The notes under the pieces: generated by a model
The model's database searches: none
What the model was told of the DNA's origin: nothing
What the model saw: only the letters and a program-made list of their open reading frames with translations
Position numbers and translations under genes: made by a program
Assembly (NCBI GenBank): GCA_905250075.1
Contig: CAJNOP010000656.1
Location: 1 to 64,000 of the forward strand
Source: Rotaria sp. Silwood1
Taxonomy: Eukaryota; Rotifera; Eurotatoria; Philodinida; Philodinidae
Length of the DNA: 64,000 bases
Direction of reading: 5' to 3'
Shown here: positions 60,701 through 64,000 of the stretch, in pieces
How the letters are laid out: each line of letters starts with the position of its first letter
Numbering within the stretch: position 1 is the first letter of the stretch

Positions 60701-62329
60701 TACTGTAACAAAGACTAGATTGTAATAAACCAATCGATTCATACTATATGTGAGATAAAGGTTTAATTAAAGTTTCATTAGAATTCGAAATATGTTCCTT
60801 TCATTTACAAATAGCCTTCTTCGTTAACTATTCTTGATCAGTAGTATCTTCCACAAAGTATTCTATACTAATATATTTTTATTAACATAAACTATTGGTA
60901 TTGGATTCAGATCAATATAATATCAAGAACACTTATTAAAAATCTTACATAGCGGATATTTTTGTCAGAAATGTAATAAAAAAAATGATATATTGTTTTC
61001 TTATTGAACAAGTATTTAGTGTTTTTAGTAATTATCAGTATAATTTGAATGTTTGAAATGACTTCGGTAAAAAAATTTGGAATATTGAAATGCAAAAATT
61101 AATTTTTTTGTGTTGTTTTTTTGTCATCACTTATCAAGTGATTCACAAGTTGAACATGTTCAAATAAATTTTTGTCATTTTATAAGGCCAAATTTTAAAG
61201 GTTTCGAATTGCCTATTACAAATTGATGTATTCGCTTCTCTTTTTATTTCATTTTAATGCATTATTTTGTTCTTGTTTAGACATGAGAGACTAGAATGAT
61301 TTGGGTCATCAACAATTCTTTGTTATTCTCTTTTGGTTGAATGCGAACTAATTATTTAAAAATCTTGAAGATCAATTTTTATTCATTGTAGAAAATTTTA
61401 AATAAAAAATGTTTTTAATTAATGATGCCATTGAATCATGTTATATTTTGAAATATTGATTTGCCAATCATGTATTTGGGTATTGGTGTAGTGCAAAGAG
61501 AATAAGTAGATGTACGTCCACATCTGCAATTCAAAATTTTTTACAAAATCTGAAAACTAACGAACGATGAAAATCAATGAAAACATTGTGGAATAGTGAT
61601 GAATTGATGATCGACGAAAACAAGATGACAATGATCATTTCATCAATTATTGAGTTCATGAGAATTAATTACGTTTTCTTTTCGTTTTCGATCATCAATC
61701 TTCTAATGGATGGAGAAAAATAAAACTAGTGAAACATCATTGACTAACAGTTCATGTCTCAACCATATGTAAGGGATGATTTTCTTGTATGAAATCATTC
61801 TATTGAAACAAACATCTCAGCATCAACATATTCTGTAAAAACTCTAATGACTTTTTTAGGAGGTGCAATATAGATTTATTATCATGAAATCTATATATTC
61901 ATACGGTACCGTATCCTTATTTACACATGTGACGTTGATTATTATGAATATTATATTATAAAAAAATTATTCACAATGTTCTGAACTCGAATTTTAACAT
62001 TATTTATTAATTCACGTAACGATTTATGTATTCCAATCTCAAATCGAATATGTTGCTATATTATTTTTATATAGTAGGAGAACACAGTGATAAGACAGTT
62101 ACTAACTCAGTTTAGTTTTTTTTTCTAATTGAGATGTAATAGATGTAAATAAGTTGAGAAATCCTAGTAGCCAATGTGACTTCTCAAGTTATTTTTTTCG
62201 ATAAGGTAGACTTATTATCTATTCCAGATGGAATAGCTTTTTTTTCTTTGTAGTAGTAGAGTGAGGTATCAACTTATATCACAGCAATCATAACGATCTT
62301 ATTGAGAAAGCTAGAGAAAGCAAACACAT
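57779..62329. other. A+T-rich intergenic stretch, no gene seen
   Basis: The first few hundred bases should hold the promoter of the filament gene, including a CT-rich run at about 57952-57966. The rest is A/T-rich without convincing frames. Confidence 0.4.
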
Positions 62330-64000
62330 TTACATTTTGTTTTTTACATCCTGTGCGCTTTCTTTATACAATTGAAGATGTGGATGATTCGCAGGTAATG
62401 AAAGTCGTGCGATTTCAACGGCACGTTCATAAAATTGACTTGCCTTCGAGTATTCTCCTAAGTCTTTGTACACCGAACCGTAGTTGTGATACGAAACAGC
62501 CAAATGCGGATGATTCTGAGGCAGAGCTTTTTCGAATATTCTATGTGCTTTGTCGTGAAACTGAAGTGCTTTCGAATAATCATCCATGTTGCGATACATT
62601 TGGCCAATACTACCGTAGGAAATAGCCATGTTTGGATGATTCGGAGGCAGAGTATTTTCTCTTATTTTAAGTGCTTTGTCGTAAAATTCAAGTGCTTTCG
62701 AGTAGTTGCCCATGTTATTATACGCTCCACCGATGTTGTTGTAGGAAGTAGCCAAAACGGGATGATTCGGAGGCAGAGTTTTTTCTCTTATTTTAAGTGC
62801 TTTTTCGTGAAATTGAAGTGCTTTCGAGTGGTCACCTAATCTGTAATACAATGCACCGATGTTGTCATAGGTTTCAGCCTTATCGGGATGATATGGAGGA
62901 AGAGATTTTTCTCTTATTTTAAGCGCTTTCTCATAAAACTCAAGTGCTTTCGAATAGTCACCCATTTTGTTATATGTGACACCGATGTCGTTGTACGTTT
63001 CCGCTAATGACGGATCATCTCCTGGGCGAGTTTTACGATTGATTTCAAGACACTTTTCGTAAAATGAAACTGCTTCTTTGTATTGTCCTTGCTGTGATTT
63101 TGTGATTCCAAGCCTATGATAGGTAAATGCTTTATCATCGTTGCTAGACGCGTTCTTCAGTAATTCATTGTGGAGTTCTTCAGCTAGATTGAAGTGACCC
63201 ACATTGAGCATTAGATCGCCCAATCGATGCCATCCTGTGGAACCACGGAGTTCCCCTTTTATGCATTGCATAAGGGCAGCCAGTTGTGGATCATTTTTAC
63301 CCGTAAGAGCCAATTGAACTTCCCATAGACGACTGCTGTTAACTGCCTGCTTGAGATCACCGACACGAAAAACTGTGTGCATTGAGAAGAGGATTTCTTT
63401 TTCACTTTTAATAGCACTGTATTCGTCGATCAACGCAAATGGAGTAGATGAAGACGAAATTTTGCCTGGATCAATTGTCATAACGAACAGAACACCCACA
63501 ATGTCTGTACTTTTGTGCATCGCACGTTCAACAAATTCCATAGCGACCTCTTGTTTTGTACTAGTCGACAAAAAATTGTTGAATGAAAGAAGTCCACCTT
63601 TCGTGTCGACTAAATGCCGAAAGTCTTGTTCGGTAAGTCCCTGACCACGATAAACAATAAATTTTTTCATATAAGCACTCGACTGTTCTCTGTGTAGTTT
63701 TTCTAATTGTCGATGAAGACTTCGGATGAAGAAGCTCATTTTTGTCATGGCTTCCATGTCTAGTGATCGTAGGGCGTAGTTGAGCATGCCATAGAGAAAA
63801 ATTTCACATGTATACCACCAGACTGACGATTTCTGGTGGTATGTACTCTGAAAGTCCTTTAATTCTTGTTCCGATATACCTTTGCTACGACAGTAGACGA
63901 CCAAATCGTTCAGCGACTTAGCGTCGTCTTCATTCATTTCCAATATTATTTCTTTGAATAATACCGAATACATAAAAGATGGTTCCAATTGGTTCAGACT
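62330..64000 (-). CDS. ADP-ribosyltransferase-fold protein with kinesin-light-chain-like TPRs, 5' end missing
   Basis: The frame stays open to the right edge (556 visible codons), and comparison with the gene at 378-3539 shows that roughly 170-180 N-terminal residues lie outside. The visible part begins with the same helical linker (VVYCRSKG, then WWYTCEIFLYGMLNYALRSL), then an ART fold with Arg in FIVYRGQ, the FLSTS motif and Glu-Lys-Glu in SEKEILFSM, so the R-S-E set is complete. Next come six 42-residue TPR units of the kinesin light chain type (ETYNDIGVTYNKMGDYSKAL, repeated with PPNHP spacers). The repeats are also visible as a 126-bp periodicity in the DNA. The stop is at 62330-62332. 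It is probably an NAD-dependent ADP-ribosyltransferase with a protein-binding scaffold. Its TPR array is more regular than that of the first gene, suggesting recent repeat expansion or homogenisation. Confidence 0.85.
   Translation of the reverse strand, partial: SLNQLEPSFMYSVLFKEIILEMNEDDAKSLNDLVVYCRSKGISEQELKDFQSTYHQKSSVWWYTCEIFLYGMLNYALRSLDMEAMTKMSFFIRSLHRQLEKLHREQSSAYMKKFIVYRGQGLTEQDFRHLVDTKGGLLSFNNFLSTSTKQEVAMEFVERAMHKSTDIVGVLFVMTIDPGKISSSSTPFALIDEYSAIKSEKEILFSMHTVFRVGDLKQAVNSSRLWEVQLALTGKNDPQLAALMQCIKGELRGSTGWHRLGDLMLNVGHFNLAEELHNELLKNASSNDDKAFTYHRLGITKSQQGQYKEAVSFYEKCLEINRKTRPGDDPSLAETYNDIGVTYNKMGDYSKALEFYEKALKIREKSLPPYHPDKAETYDNIGALYYRLGDHSKALQFHEKALKIREKTLPPNHPVLATSYNNIGGAYNNMGNYSKALEFYDKALKIRENTLPPNHPNMAISYGSIGQMYRNMDDYSKALQFHDKAHRIFEKALPQNHPHLAVSYHNYGSVYKDLGEYSKASQFYERAVEIARLSLPANHPHLQLYKESAQDVKNKM

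Noticed and set aside
62302..63644. Plus-strand open frames opposite the right-edge ART-TPR gene
   Set aside because: They mirror the repeated TPR coding sequence; open antisense frames are expected from a 126-bp repeat without stops. The minus strand carries the clear domains.

Overview
The window looks like nuclear DNA of a bdelloid rotifer (Adineta/Rotaria type). The signs are genes joining an ADP-ribosyltransferase (ART) fold to tetratricopeptide repeats (TPR), F-box/LRR genes with short GT-AG introns of about 50-90 bp, many decayed gene copies, and an A+T-rich animal gene set. All spliced models below were assembled by eye from splice signals and reading frame; none has transcript support.

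Layout. (1) 1-22 kb, accessory-looking: a complete ART-TPR gene (378-3539, +), a frameshifted F-box pseudogene, a tRNA-Met, a secreted LamG-like protein, an F-box/LRR gene, a queuosine-salvage pseudogene and a membrane-protein pseudogene. Short palindromes made of TGTGGG-like hexamers and several fold-back repeats are scattered between them. (2) 22.5-29.3 kb: one DNA transposon with 20-bp terminal inverted repeats, a perfect 8-bp target duplication and 10-bp subterminal repeats. It carries a broken transposase and an intact small gene that shares the transposase N-terminal domain. (3) 29-62 kb, very A+T-rich: conserved animal genes. These are a glypican (six exons, all 14 cysteines), a single-exon IER2/IER5-like gene, and a 15-exon gene on the minus strand that reads as an intermediate filament rod followed by a repetitive tail and two EF-hand modules. 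Two tiny three-exon genes, 2.5 kb apart, have identical exon 1 and exon 2 lengths and intron phases. (4) 62.3-64.0 kb (-): a second ART-TPR gene that runs off the right edge.

How the parts relate. The two ART-TPR genes flank the window and point towards each other. The centre holds ordinary animal genes for the cell surface, cytoskeleton and early response. The accessory part is full of broken copies and mobile DNA, and nearly all recognisable repeats lie there or in one long intron (intron 7) of the filament gene. There is a 10-N assembly gap at 37786-37795.

Most interesting: the intermediate filament/EF-hand fusion, the pair of micro-exon genes, the complete transposon with its duplicated-domain accessory protein, and the telomere-like palindromes confined to the first 18 kb.
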